This document shows positions 38,850 through 48,124 of a DNA stretch of 64,000 bases, one piece after another. Location: positions 62,001-126,000 of the forward strand of contig NZ_JAKKFH010000007.1 of NCBI RefSeq assembly GCF_022230925.1, read 5' to 3'. This DNA is from Micromonospora alfalfae. Lineage in GTDB: Bacteria > Actinomycetota > Actinomycetes > Mycobacteriales > Micromonosporaceae. The first letter of the stretch is position 1. The number at the start of each line of letters is the position of its first letter. Below the pieces are notes generated by a model. The model was not told the origin of the DNA. It searched no databases and saw only the letters and a list, made by a program, of their open reading frames with translations. Both the position numbers and the translations under genes were made by a program.

Positions 38850-38855
38850 ACGTTA
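38850..38855 (-). promoter_or_regulatory. Candidate -10 for leaderless transcript
   Basis: On the minus strand TAACGT ends seven bases before the ATG of the long-tailed membrane protein. No ribosome site is visible, in line with leaderless expression. Confidence 0.45.
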
Positions 38856-38918
38856 CGCACCTGGTACACCCGATCGCCACCGGCGCGCCGCGAGGCACGC
38901 CGGTGGCCCTCGGCGGGT

Positions 38919-39227
38919 CTACTTGAGTTCGACCAGCCGTGCCAGGTAAGTCGTATCCCCGACATTGGTCAGCATGTGCACAGCGCCCGGGTCCCGGTAG
39001 ACCACTCCGCCGGTGGGCTCGTCGGCGTCGATCCGGGTGCCGTCGATGGTCTGCACGACGTTCTTGGCGCCCTCGATCGCCACCACCAGGTAGGGGTGGT
39101 CGTGCCGGTGCAGCGGCTGCCGCTCGCCCGGCTCAAGGCGGATGTGCCAGACCCGGACCCTGTCGTTCTCGAAGACGATCTCCTGGCCGACCGGCCCGAG
39201 TTCGGTTCCGTCGATCACGTCGGTCAT
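38919..39227 (-). CDS. Small cupin-domain protein
   Basis: The 102-residue single-domain protein has the cupin motif 1 pattern with metal-binding residues (RQPLHRHDHPYLVVAIEG: three His) and a weaker motif 2 with His in DPGAVHMLTNVG. It is probably a small metal-binding enzyme or binding protein with an unknown substrate. It overlaps the preceding LLM oxidoreductase gene by ATGA, so both are translated together, which suggests a shared pathway. Confidence 0.85.
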   Translation of the reverse strand: MTDVIDGTELGPVGQEIVFENDRVRVWHIRLEPGERQPLHRHDHPYLVVAIEGAKNVVQTIDGTRIDADEPTGGVVYRDPGAVHMLTNVGDTTYLARLVELK

Positions 39228-40174
39228 AGTGCTCCGTCCAGTTGGGGCAGCACCTCGGCGGCGATCAGCTCGAGGTGGTCGAGATCGTCGAAGTCGATCA
39301 GGCGCAGGTGGACCCGGGTGGTGCCGATCGCGGCGAACTCACCGAGCCGCTGCGCGAGCTGCGCGGGGGAGCCGACCACCGGGTCCTCCGGTGGCAGCGC
39401 GCTCTTCTCGTGCAGAGGCGCGGCCCGACGCTGGGCCTCCGCGTCGGTCCGGCCGATGGCGACGACGATCCCGGCGGAGAGCACCAACGGCGCACGCCCG
39501 GAAGCCGTCCGTCCGGTGCGCTCACACGTCTCGCGCACCCGGTCGTACGCCTCGGCGGTGGCGGCCACGGACTTGAACGGCATGTTGAACTCGTCGGCGT
39601 ACCGGGCGGCCAGTTCGGGAGTGCGCTTGGGGCCACGCCCGCCCACGATGATCGGCGGGCCGGGCACCTGCACCGGCTTGGGCAGGGCGGGAGCGTCCAC
39701 CAGCCGGTAGTGGTCGCCGGTGAAGCTGTAGGTCTCGCCGGGCGGGGTTCCCCACAATCCGGTGATCACCTCAAGCTGCTCTGCCAGCCGGTCGAAGCGC
39801 TCGCCGACAGCCGGGAACGGGATTCCGTACGAGGTGTGCTCGCGCTCGTACCAGCCGGCGCCGATGCCGAGGTCGACCCGACCACCGCTCATCTGATCGA
39901 CCTGCGCGACCATCACCGCGAGCGGGCCGGGCAGGCGGAACGTGGCCGACGTCACCAGGGTGCCGAGTCGGATCCGCTCGGTCTCCCGGGCCAGCGCGGC
40001 GAGGGTCAGCCAGGCGTCAGTGGGGCCGGGCAGGCCCGGATCGGCACCCATCGACTGGTAGTGGTCGGCGCGGAGGAAGCCCTCGTAGCCACAGGCCTCG
40101 ACCAGCCGGGCGAACCGGAGCTGGGTGTCGTAGCTGGCGCCACGGTTCGGCTCGGTGAAGACCGACACCCGCAT
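39224..40174 (-). CDS. LLM-class oxidoreductase, probably F420-dependent
   Basis: The 316-residue TIM barrel belongs to the luciferase-like monooxygenase superfamily: FARLVEACGYEGFLRADHYQ near the start, SGGRVDLGIGAGWYEREH in the middle and PPIIVGGRGPKRTPELAARYADEFN later. Actinobacterial members of this type mostly use F420, but FMN cannot be excluded; the substrate is unknown. It lies two bases after the ABC ATPase gene and overlaps the cupin gene, so the three form one unit. SsuD-like sulfonate systems have a comparable transporter plus LLM pairing. Confidence 0.85.
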   Translation of the reverse strand: MRVSVFTEPNRGASYDTQLRFARLVEACGYEGFLRADHYQSMGADPGLPGPTDAWLTLAALARETERIRLGTLVTSATFRLPGPLAVMVAQVDQMSGGRVDLGIGAGWYEREHTSYGIPFPAVGERFDRLAEQLEVITGLWGTPPGETYSFTGDHYRLVDAPALPKPVQVPGPPIIVGGRGPKRTPELAARYADEFNMPFKSVAATAEAYDRVRETCERTGRTASGRAPLVLSAGIVVAIGRTDAEAQRRAAPLHEKSALPPEDPVVGSPAQLAQRLGEFAAIGTTRVHLRLIDFDDLDHLELIAAEVLPQLDGAL

Positions 40175-40176
40175 GG

Positions 40177-40962
40177 TCAGTGTCCTTCCGCGCCGGCGGT
40201 GGCCGGCTGTTCGCGTTCCATCAGCAGTTCGTGCAGGTCGGCGCTGACCTGGGCGACGTCGGCCAGGTGGGCGTTGCGGCCCAGGGTGCGGGGCCGGGGG
40301 ATGGTCACGTCGACGACCTTGCGGATCCGGCCGGGGCGGGGGCTCAGCACGACCACCCGGTCGGCGAGCAGCACCGCCTCGTCGATCGAGTGGGTGACGA
40401 AGACGATTGTCGGCTTGTTCTCCATGTGCACCCGCTGGAGTTCGCCGGACAGTTCCTCGCGGGTGAGCGCGTCCAGTGCGGAGAACGGCTCGTCCATCAG
40501 CATCACCCGGGGCTCACCGATCAACGACCGGCACAGCGACACCCGCTGCTGCATGCCGCCGGAGAGCTCGTGGGGCAGCCGCTTCTCGAAGCCGGCCAAC
40601 CCGGCGACGTCGAGCAGTTGCTGGGCCCGCTCCCGGTGCTTGGCGCGGCTCCAGCCGAAGATCTCCACGGGCAGCAGGACGTTGTCCAGCACGGTGCGCC
40701 AGGGCAGCAGCGCCGGCTTCTGGAACAGCATGGCGATGTCCTGGCGGGGGCGGGCGATCGGCGTACCGGCGACGGTGATCTCCCCGGCGCTCAGCGGGAG
40801 CAGCCCGGCGATCAGCCGCAGCAGTGTGGACTTGCCGCAGCCGGAGCGGCCTAGCACCGCGACGAACTCGCCCTCGGCGACGTCGAGGTTGATGCCGCGC
40901 AGCGCCTCCACCCGGCCGGATCGGCCCTCGAAGGTACGGGACACCCCGGACAGTCGGATCAT
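40177..40962 (-). CDS. ABC transporter ATPase, nitrate/sulfonate/pyrimidine class
   Basis: The 261-residue protein has Walker A GRSGCGKST, the signature LSGGMQQRVSLCRSL and Walker B VMLMDEPFSALD, and matches the SsuB/TauB/ThiZ class. It energises the permease encoded divergently at 42.4 kb, since no other partner is nearby. GGAGG lies ten bases before the ATG. Its operon continues with the LLM and cupin genes, linking import to an oxidative step. Confidence 0.88.
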   Translation of the reverse strand: MIRLSGVSRTFEGRSGRVEALRGINLDVAEGEFVAVLGRSGCGKSTLLRLIAGLLPLSAGEITVAGTPIARPRQDIAMLFQKPALLPWRTVLDNVLLPVEIFGWSRAKHRERAQQLLDVAGLAGFEKRLPHELSGGMQQRVSLCRSLIGEPRVMLMDEPFSALDALTREELSGELQRVHMENKPTIVFVTHSIDEAVLLADRVVVLSPRPGRIRKVVDVTIPRPRTLGRNAHLADVAQVSADLHELLMEREQPATAGAEGH

Positions 40963-41220
40963 CTCCGGCGCACCTCCGCTGAGTGGACGGTCAGGAATCC
41001 GACAAAGGCTAACCGCCCTGTCGAGGTATGGGACCGGCTGGGGTGGTCGTCAGGTTGTTTCCGTTCCGCAACCCGATGCGCCTGGCGTCGGGAGTGTGGG
41101 TTTCTCGTACGCTGTGCCCGCGAAGAGTCCCCCCACGACGGCGGAGCCGGCTTCCACCCCTCCCGCCGGCCCGTCATAACAACCCCCTCCGGTGGCCTGC
41201 CGGCCCCGGTCGGAAAGGAC
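40963..41220. other. Divergent intergenic region of the ABC module
   Basis: These 258 bases separate the leftward ATPase-LLM-cupin operon from the rightward binding-protein gene and must hold both promoters. TACGCT at 41108-41113 is a possible rightward -10, without a clear -35. I see no TPP riboswitch or other known RNA element. Confidence 0.4.
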
Positions 41221-42264
41221 ATGGTGCAACTGATGAGAAGGCTGACCCGTACGGTCGCTACGGCCGCGCTGGCCACCGCCCTCGCCCTTGTCTCCGCCTG
41301 CAGCAGCGGGTCGGATTCGGCCGACGATGCCAAGGGCGGCGACGGGGCGACGCTGACGAAGGTGACCTACCTCACCTCGTTCGGCAACTTCGGCCGTGAC
41401 TCCTACGCCTGGGTGGCGAAGGACAAGGGCTTCTTCAAGGAAGCCGGTTTCGACGTCGAGATCAAGGCCGGTCAGGGCACCGGTGGTGTGATCCAGACCG
41501 TCGTCGGCGGCCAGGCCGACTTCGGCCCGATCGACCTCACCGGCGGCCTGCTCCAGCTCGGCAACGGCCAGGCGAAGGACTTCACCGCGGTGGCCGCGAT
41601 CCAGCAGCGCACCATGGCGGGCATCGCCACCGTCGAGGGCAAGAACATCAGCTCGCCGAAGGACCTGGAGGGCAAGAAGCTCGCCGACACCCCCGGGTCC
41701 GTGGTGCGCAACCTCTTCCCGACGTACGCCCGGCTCGCCGGTGTGGACGCGAGCAAGGTGACCTGGGTCAACGGTGAGGCGCAGAACCTGATCGGCACGC
41801 TGGCCGCGGGTTCGGTCGACGGCATCGGTCAGTTCGTCGTCGGTCAGCCGACCATCGAGGCGGTGGCCAAGAAGAAGGCAGTCATGCTGCCGTACAGCAA
41901 CGTGATGCAGGACCTCTACGGCAACGTGCTGATCACCTCCTCGAAGATCGCCAAGGAGAAGCCCGAGATGGTGAAGAAGTTCACCGCGGCGCTGCTCAAG
42001 GGCCTGGAGTACAGCCTGGCGAACTCCAAGGAGGCCGCCGACATCCTGAAGAAGAACGTCGACGCCACCAACCCGGTCTCCGCCGCCGCCGAGCTGGAGC
42101 TGATGGCCGCGTACGTCCGTTCCGGCAACACCGGCACCGCGATCGGCACCCTGGACAGCGGTCGGGTCGCCAAGAGCATCGCCATCCTGCAGGGCGCTGG
42201 CGCGCTGAAGCAGAACATCACCCCCGAGCAGATCATCGACTTCAGCCTCGCGCCGAAGGCCTGA
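41221..42264 (+). CDS. ABC transporter substrate-binding lipoprotein, NMT1/THI5-like
   Basis: A lipoprotein signal (ATAALATALALVSAC, lipobox LVSAC) anchors the 347-residue protein outside the membrane. The mature part has the NMT1/THI5/SsuA-type fold: YLTSFGNFGRDSYAWVAKDK, GFFKEAGFDVEI and GGQADFGPID. Such proteins bind thiamine pyrimidine precursors, sulfonates, taurine or nitrate; the substrate here cannot be told from sequence alone. The nearby thiamine operon makes a pyrimidine possible. ATG, GTG (next codon) and a later ATG compete; GGAAAGG lies best for the GTG. Confidence 0.88.
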   Translation: MVQLMRRLTRTVATAALATALALVSACSSGSDSADDAKGGDGATLTKVTYLTSFGNFGRDSYAWVAKDKGFFKEAGFDVEIKAGQGTGGVIQTVVGGQADFGPIDLTGGLLQLGNGQAKDFTAVAAIQQRTMAGIATVEGKNISSPKDLEGKKLADTPGSVVRNLFPTYARLAGVDASKVTWVNGEAQNLIGTLAAGSVDGIGQFVVGQPTIEAVAKKKAVMLPYSNVMQDLYGNVLITSSKIAKEKPEMVKKFTAALLKGLEYSLANSKEAADILKKNVDATNPVSAAAELELMAAYVRSGNTGTAIGTLDSGRVAKSIAILQGAGALKQNITPEQIIDFSLAPKA

Positions 42265-42281
42265 TCGTCCGGTCGTCATCA

Positions 42282-42319
42282 GGGGGTACGTCCCGCCGAT
42301 CCCGGTGGGGCGTACCCCC
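42282..42319 (+). other. Stem-loop between binding-protein and permease genes
   Basis: GGGGGTACG pairs perfectly with CGTACCCCC, with further partial pairing inside the loop. It sits 17 bases after the binding-protein stop. Hairpins at this place often stabilise the upstream mRNA, giving more binding protein than permease. Confidence 0.6.
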
Positions 42320-42367
42320 GTCGCTCGTCGGCCCCCGGCGGGCCGTGGGATTTCGAGGAGGACAGAG

Positions 42368-43225
42368 ATGACCGACGTCCGGTCAGCGGACCCGGCGGTG
42401 GCGGAACCCCCGCCCCCGAGTGGCGGCCCTGAAGCGGGACGCGTGGGTCGAGGTGCCGGTCTTCGGGCCGGGGCCGACGCCGTGCTGCCCGCTGTCGGCA
42501 TCCTGGTCGCGCTGGCGGCGTGGTGGCTGATCGCCCGGCTGGAGCTGGTCCACCCCGCCGCCCTGCCGCCGCCCGGCGACGTGCTCACCGCGTTCGTCGA
42601 CAAGCCGGCGCAGCTGCTGGAGCACACCTGGGACACCACGTTGGAGATCCTGACCGGGTTCGCCCTGTCGGTGGCCGCCGGTGTGTTGATCGGGCTCTCC
42701 CTGGCCAGTTCCCGCACTGTGGAGCGGATGTTCACGCCGCTGCTGGTGGCGGTGAACGCGGTGCCGAAGATCACGCTGGGCCCGCTGCTGGTGGTGGCGC
42801 TCGGCTGGGGCCAGAAGCCGATCCTGACCATGGTGTTCCTGCTCTGCTTCTTCCCGATCGTGCTCTCCACGGCGACCGGGTTGACCACCACGCCGTCCGA
42901 CCTGGCCGAGCTGGTGCGTTCCTGGAACGCCTCCCGCTGGCAGGCGTTCCGCAAGGTACGTTTCCCGGCCGCGCTGCCGCAGATCTTCGTCGGGCTCAAG
43001 GTGGCCATGCCACTGGCCGCGATCGGTGCGGTGATCGGTGAGTTCCAGGCGGGCGAGAGCGGCCTCGGCTACGTCATCACGCAGTACGCCGGCGTCGGCG
43101 ACACCGCCACCGCCTGGGCGGCGATCATGCTGGTGGCGCTGGTGAGCATCCTGCTCTACTCGGCGCTCCTGCTGATCGAGCGGTTCGCCCTGCCCTGGGT
43201 ACGCGAGACCACAAGCAGCCGCTGA
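42368..43225 (+). CDS. ABC transporter permease, SsuC/TauC class
   Basis: The 285-residue membrane protein has about six membrane segments after a Pro-rich cytoplasmic N-terminus. The EAA loop that docks the ATPase is visible as VRSWNASRWQAFRKVRFPAALPQIFVG. Motifs match the nitrate/sulfonate/taurine permease class. It forms one importer with the binding protein just upstream and the divergent ATPase. ATG follows GAGGAGGACAG. A strong bidirectional terminator follows. Confidence 0.9.
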   Translation: MTDVRSADPAVAEPPPPSGGPEAGRVGRGAGLRAGADAVLPAVGILVALAAWWLIARLELVHPAALPPPGDVLTAFVDKPAQLLEHTWDTTLEILTGFALSVAAGVLIGLSLASSRTVERMFTPLLVAVNAVPKITLGPLLVVALGWGQKPILTMVFLLCFFPIVLSTATGLTTTPSDLAELVRSWNASRWQAFRKVRFPAALPQIFVGLKVAMPLAAIGAVIGEFQAGESGLGYVITQYAGVGDTATAWAAIMLVALVSILLYSALLLIERFALPWVRETTSSR

Positions 43226-43266
43226 CCCACCAGCGCCAAGGCAGGATCAACACCAGGAAACGCGAA

Positions 43267-43296
43267 GGGCCGGCCTCCCGTTGAGGAGGCCGGCCC
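43267..43296. terminator. Bidirectional terminator
   Basis: A perfect 12-bp stem (GGGCCGGCCTCC with GGAGGCCGGCCC) with a 6-nt loop, followed by GTTTCAT, lies between the converging permease and binding-protein genes. Confidence 0.8.
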
Positions 43297-43354
43297 GTTT
43301 CATCGACACCCGACCCGGCACCCCGACGAACCCGCCAGATGCAAGGCCCGAGCG

Positions 43355-44533
43355 TTACCCAGCCAACCGCCAGCGACCGTTGCGGGCGACCAGCGTGGTG
43401 AGCGCCTGCGGCATCAGGCCGCTGTGGTTGTCCGGCGTCATGCGGATCGGGCCGGAGAGGCCGTCCATCTGGGACGTCTCCAGCACGTCCCGGAGGCCGT
43501 TGCGGTCCACCTTCCCGATCTCACCACCGGCGCGCAGTTCGGCGTCGGCGATCAGCTGGACGGCGTCCGCGGCGAACGACGAGGACCCGTTGTAGCCGCC
43601 GAAGCGGGCCGTGTAGTCCTGGAACCACTGCCGCCGCGCCGCCTTGGCCGGCGTGGTCGCGATCACGTCATCGATCACCATGGTCTGCGTGAAGATCAGC
43701 GTGGCCTTCTCGGTCGCCTTGGCCGCCGCGCCGAGGAAGAGGTCCCCGGCCGCCGCCGCGTCGAAGTAGATCGACCCACGGAAGATGGTCTGCTGGACGC
43801 TGGTGGCGGCAAGTGTCGCCTGCTCCGGCGGGGTCCAGAAGACCATCGCGTCGGGCTTGCCCGACGCGAGCTGCTGGACCTGCCGGCTGACGTCGGTGTC
43901 GGTGGTCTTGATCCGCTGCTGTCGGAGTGTGATGTTGGCCTTGTCCAGCTCGTTCTTGAGCGCGGTGGCGCCCTCCTGGCCGTAGTCGTCGTCGCTGACC
44001 AGCATCCCCACCTTGCGGATGTTGTTGCGGCGCAGTTCGGTGGTCAGCGCGGCGGCGCTGTCCGGGGCGTTGGGGCCCAGCTTGAACACGTAGCGCCGTT
44101 CGGCGGCCGGCGCGGCGATCGCGCCGGAAGCGGCTAGCGCAATGGTGGGAATCCGCTTCTCGTTGATGGTGCCGACCGCTCCGACAGCGCATTCGTTGCA
44201 GCCGCCCATGATGATGGCGCTGACCTTCGAATCGCTGCTGAAGTCGACGATGTTGCGAAGTGACTCGGCCGAGTCGGAACGGTTGTCCTTCACCTTCAGG
44301 TCGATCTTCCGGCCGTTCAGTGCTCCGGAGGCGTTCAACTGATCGACCTTGAGTTTGAGGGCTCGCTGGTATGTCCGGCCAACAGTGGCCGCGGCGCCGG
44401 AGAGTTCGAGATCGGCAGCGATCACGATCGGACTCGTGTCCTTCTCCGCCTCGCCAAACTGGCAGCCGGTGAGCGTGGTGGCCACTACGGCCGATGCGAG
44501 CGCCGCGATGGTCGCGGAGCGGATGGGGCTCAA
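43355..44533 (-). CDS. Branched-chain-amino-acid-type substrate-binding lipoprotein
   Basis: The 392-residue protein has a lipoprotein signal (lipobox LTGC) and a type-1 periplasmic-binding fold (Peripla_BP_6): LELSGAAATVGRTYQRALKLKV, GGCNECAVGAVGTIN and KVGMLVSDDDYGQEGATALKN. There are no permease or ATPase genes beside it. It is divergent from a conservon sensor gene, so it may deliver a ligand signal instead of transport. The start is TTG, chosen because GGAGG lies six bases upstream; no ATG fits. Confidence 0.88.
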   Translation of the reverse strand: MSPIRSATIAALASAVVATTLTGCQFGEAEKDTSPIVIAADLELSGAAATVGRTYQRALKLKVDQLNASGALNGRKIDLKVKDNRSDSAESLRNIVDFSSDSKVSAIIMGGCNECAVGAVGTINEKRIPTIALAASGAIAAPAAERRYVFKLGPNAPDSAAALTTELRRNNIRKVGMLVSDDDYGQEGATALKNELDKANITLRQQRIKTTDTDVSRQVQQLASGKPDAMVFWTPPEQATLAATSVQQTIFRGSIYFDAAAAGDLFLGAAAKATEKATLIFTQTMVIDDVIATTPAKAARRQWFQDYTARFGGYNGSSSFAADAVQLIADAELRAGGEIGKVDRNGLRDVLETSQMDGLSGPIRMTPDNHSGLMPQALTTLVARNGRWRLAG

Positions 44534-44977
44534 CTCAGTCCTCCAGGTGCGGGCGCGGGCGCTGCCCGGTCACCGCCGCTAATCCGTCCTCAGTGGAGGA
44601 CGGGATCTCCTCTGCCGTACGGTGTGCGCGAAGCCTGCAAAACCTTGCCAATGGCCGGCGCTGTGGTCAAGCGCGGACCCCGGCAGCATTTTCGGGACGG
44701 CCATCCCACATGCTGGGGTAACGCAATGTTTGCAAAAGCTCACTTTGCATACACGCGTGACCACTCTGGAGTTACATGCCCTGTTCAGGGGCTTGCGGAA
44801 ATGAAGGTATCAGTTGCCCGGATCACGGGATGCGCTCCGTCCGACCGTTTCCTACCTCACTGCGGCTTCCCAAACACGATCATCTCTGATGAAATCGCGG
44901 CCGTGCCGCGCGTGGTCCCCTCCGCTTACGGCATGGCTCGGCGGCTCAGGCGGGGAAGAAACGACGGAGGCGATGTC
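44534..44977. other. Long divergent regulatory region upstream of the conservon
   Basis: No gene is supported in these 444 bases; a reading frame joins the sensor gene from upstream but lacks a ribosome site and protein-like content. The region contains an 8-bp stem (CCGTCCTC-AGTG-GAGGACGG, 44584-44603), two TTTGCA repeats around 44727-44752 in an A+T-rich stretch, and presumably both promoters. Confidence 0.4.
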
Positions 44978-47900
44978 GTGAGCACCGGACCGACGACCCT
45001 GCCCGCGCTCGGCGACAGCGGTCGGCCTGCGCGCCGACGGATGCCGAGACTGCGCGATGCCCGGATCCGGTCCAAGTTGGCGTTGATTCTGGTCGTCCCG
45101 GTGGCGGCGGTGATCGCGCTGGCCACGGTCCGCCTGATCTCCGTCGGCGAGGGCGCGTTCGACGCCACCCGGGCCCGGTCACTGACGGCCCTTTCGGTAG
45201 ACGTCAGTGCCCTGACCCAGGACCTCCAGGCCGAACGGATGGCCGCGGCCGCCTACCTCGCCGCTCCGCAGCAGCCGGCCGACGCGTACAACCTGCGGGT
45301 CCGCCAGACGCAGCAACGGGTGGACGAGTACCGCGCCGAGCGGGGCCGGATCGGCGACGTGCCGACCGCCCTGCGGGACCGGCTGGCCGCCATCGACGAC
45401 CACCTGGCCACCCTGGACGGCACCCGTCAGGAGGTGCTGGACCGCCGGCAGATGGCGGTCGCCGAGGCGGTGCTCCGCTACGGAGTCATCCTCACCGACC
45501 TGGTCTCGTACGGTGACGGCCTGGCCCAACTGCCCGGCGACGAGAGCCTGGCGGACAGCCGCCGCGCGGTCGCCGCGTTCGCCCGCGCCAAGGCTTCCGT
45601 CGCCGAGGAAGAGGCCGTCGCCTTCACCGCGCTGACGGCCGGCCAGCTCGACTCGGAGCAGTTCTCCTCCTTCGTGGCGACGTTGACTGGTCAGCAGGAG
45701 GCCCTGGTCGCCTTCTCGCTGGCCGCCGACCCGGTGCAGCGCGCCCTGGTCGACAGCACCGTCTCCGGCGACGCGGTCGGCCTGGCCGACCGGGTGGCCA
45801 CCGACATCACCCGCTCGGTCGGGCAGCGTCCGCTGGTTACCGCTCAGGACGCCACCGCTGCGATCGGCGCGGTGAACGACCTGATGCGCTGGGCCGAGAT
45901 CCAACTGCAGGACCGACTGTTCCAGCAGGCCGACCAGGCCCGCTCGGACGTCATCCGGCAGGCGGTGGTCGAGTCGGTCCTGGTGCTGTTGACCCTGATC
46001 ATCGCCGTGTCGCTGGCAGTGGTGCTGGCCCGCTCGCTCAACCACTCGCTGCGCCGACTGCGCGAGGGCGCTCTCTCGGTGGCCAACCACGACCTGCCCG
46101 ACGCCGTGCAGCGGCTGCAGAACATGGGCAGCGTGGGTGACGGCGGGGTGGACGAGATCGTCCGCCAGGTCCGGGACCCCATCCAGCTCAACACCCGCGA
46201 TGAGGTCGGTCAGGTGGCACTGGCCTTCAACGTCGTACACCGGGAGGCGGTGCGGGTCGCCGCCGAGCAGGCGGCACTGCGTACCAGCGTTTCGGCGATG
46301 TTCCTCAACCTGGCCCGCCGTAGTCAGACCCTGGTCGACCGGATGATCGGCGAGCTGGACGCGATCGAGCGCGGCGAGGAGGACCCGAAGCGGCTCGCGC
46401 AGCTCTTCGAACTGGACCACCTGGCCACCCGAATGCGCCGCAACGACGAGAACCTGCTGGTCCTGGCCGGCGCCGACTCCGCCGCACCGCGTCACGACAA
46501 CGCGCTGGTGGTGGACGTGCTGCGCGCCGCCCAGTCCGAGGTGGAGCTCTACAACCGCATCGAGTTCGGCACCGTGGACACGGACATCTCGGTGGCCGCG
46601 CACGCCGTCAACGACGTGGTACGCCTCGTCGCCGAACTGCTCGACAACGCCACCCGGTTCTCGCCGCCGAACACCACGGTGGTCGCCGACGGTCGCCGGA
46701 TCCGCGACTACGTGCTGATCCAGATCGAGGACCGCGGGCTCGGCCTCACCGACGACCAGCTCGACTCGCTCAACCGGCGGCTGGCAGCCCCGCCGAGCGT
46801 CGACGTCGCCGCGTTCCGACTGATGGGTCTGGCCGTCGTGAGCCGGCTCGCCTCCCGCTACGGCATCCGGGTGGAGTTGCGCCGCAACGTCGAGGGCGGC
46901 ACCGTCGCCCAGGTGACGTTGCCCGCCGCCACCGTGGTGCTACCCACCAACCGGGGCCGCGAGCAGGTCCTCACCCGGCCGCGTCAGCCGATGGCAGTGG
47001 AGCAGGCGCCGCTCTCCCCGGCCGGCCACGCCGAGCAGTTCGCCGGTGCCGCCACGACGGCGGCGACGCTGCCCGACCAGTGGCGGACCAGCACGCCGGC
47101 ACCCGCCCAGTGGCAGTCGCCGCTGAACTCGCGGGACACCACCCCGGCCGTGCAGGCGGGTGGCTACACCGGTCCGCGCTCGACCATGCCACCGGCCCCC
47201 GCCGCCCCCGCACCCGCCGCCCCGCTCCCACCGGCCCAGCCGGCCTACGGCAACGGCGCGGGCGCCTCGCTGGGCAGCCCGACAGTGGCCTACCCGACCG
47301 TCGACCCGCTGCCCCGACGCGGCTCCGCCCCGGACACCGCTGACACCGCGGATGGACGCGGTGCCCAGGGCCTCCCGGTCGGACCGGTCGCCGGGCCGAG
47401 CACCGTGGCACCGCCGGCCGTTCCGTCGGTGCCCGCCGCTCCGGTCAGCACGCGGCCCGACTTCCCAGCCGAGGCGCCGATCTTCCGGGAGATGGAGGCG
47501 GTCTGGTTCCGGTCGCACGGCGACGACGCCACCGCGATCTTCACTCGGCCCAACTTCGATGAGCCGCCCGCGCCCGCCACCACCGCGGCGGCCGACGCCG
47601 GCCTGCGTACCGGCAACGGCGGCTCACCCAGCGCCGGGTCGGTGCCGGCCGCGTCGCCGGCCCGACCGAAACTGCCGACCCGTACCCCGGGCAGCTCCGG
47701 CACCGACGGGACGGCAACCCCGGGCGCCGACGGCCTCGGGGCCACAATGGACGGGTTCGGGGCACGGACGTCGGCACCGCCGACGTACACCCCGGCCCCG
47801 GCCGGCCGGACGGCTCCGCCCGCGCCCGCCCCCGCGCCCGCCCCCGACCCGGCGGCCTGGCGTACGGCGGCGGACGAGGGCTGGTCCCGGGCCAGCCGGG

Positions 47901-48124
47901 CTGCCGAGCCGGCTCCCGCCGGGACCACCCGCTCCGGGTTGCCCAAGCGGGTGCCGCAGCAACAGCTCGTGCCGGGTGGCATCGAACCGAAGAGTGGCCG
48001 GGACCGCAGCCGGCGGACCCCGGATGAAGTACGTGGTCTGCTGTCGGCCTACCACCGCGGTGTGCAACGCGGCCGCACGGCCGGAACGGACCTGAACAGC
48101 ACCTCGACCAAGGAGAGCCGATGA
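44978..48124 (+). CDS. Conservon sensor histidine-kinase-like protein with nitrate/nitrite-sensing-type domain (CvnA-like)
   Basis: The 1048-residue protein has a membrane segment at ~33-52, an extracellular helical NIT-type domain (~60-310, LSVDVSALTQDLQAERMAAAAY-like start), a second membrane segment at ~330-350, a HAMP region, a dimer helix with His in ELDHLATRMRRNDENLLVL, and an ATPase domain with N box LLDNATRFSPPN and G boxes. A Pro/Ala-rich tail of about 350 residues follows. It is the first of four coupled genes. GTG start with GGAGG seven bases upstream. Whether it senses nitrate is not shown. Confidence 0.9.
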   Translation: MSTGPTTLPALGDSGRPARRRMPRLRDARIRSKLALILVVPVAAVIALATVRLISVGEGAFDATRARSLTALSVDVSALTQDLQAERMAAAAYLAAPQQPADAYNLRVRQTQQRVDEYRAERGRIGDVPTALRDRLAAIDDHLATLDGTRQEVLDRRQMAVAEAVLRYGVILTDLVSYGDGLAQLPGDESLADSRRAVAAFARAKASVAEEEAVAFTALTAGQLDSEQFSSFVATLTGQQEALVAFSLAADPVQRALVDSTVSGDAVGLADRVATDITRSVGQRPLVTAQDATAAIGAVNDLMRWAEIQLQDRLFQQADQARSDVIRQAVVESVLVLLTLIIAVSLAVVLARSLNHSLRRLREGALSVANHDLPDAVQRLQNMGSVGDGGVDEIVRQVRDPIQLNTRDEVGQVALAFNVVHREAVRVAAEQAALRTSVSAMFLNLARRSQTLVDRMIGELDAIERGEEDPKRLAQLFELDHLATRMRRNDENLLVLAGADSAAPRHDNALVVDVLRAAQSEVELYNRIEFGTVDTDISVAAHAVNDVVRLVAELLDNATRFSPPNTTVVADGRRIRDYVLIQIEDRGLGLTDDQLDSLNRRLAAPPSVDVAAFRLMGLAVVSRLASRYGIRVELRRNVEGGTVAQVTLPAATVVLPTNRGREQVLTRPRQPMAVEQAPLSPAGHAEQFAGAATTAATLPDQWRTSTPAPAQWQSPLNSRDTTPAVQAGGYTGPRSTMPPAPAAPAPAAPLPPAQPAYGNGAGASLGSPTVAYPTVDPLPRRGSAPDTADTADGRGAQGLPVGPVAGPSTVAPPAVPSVPAAPVSTRPDFPAEAPIFREMEAVWFRSHGDDATAIFTRPNFDEPPAPATTAAADAGLRTGNGGSPSAGSVPAASPARPKLPTRTPGSSGTDGTATPGADGLGATMDGFGARTSAPPTYTPAPAGRTAPPAPAPAPAPDPAAWRTAADEGWSRASRAAEPAPAGTTRSGLPKRVPQQQLVPGGIEPKSGRDRSRRTPDEVRGLLSAYHRGVQRGRTAGTDLNSTSTKESR

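Noticed and set aside
41000..41220. Second TPP riboswitch upstream of the THI5-like binding protein
   Set aside because: None of the conserved TPP core strings (CTGAGA, ACCTGATC, GGGTAATGCC) is present.
44624..44977. N-terminal extension of the conservon sensor by 118 codons
   Set aside because: No ribosome site and no protein-like pattern there; the GTG at 44978 has a perfect GGAGG at seven bases.
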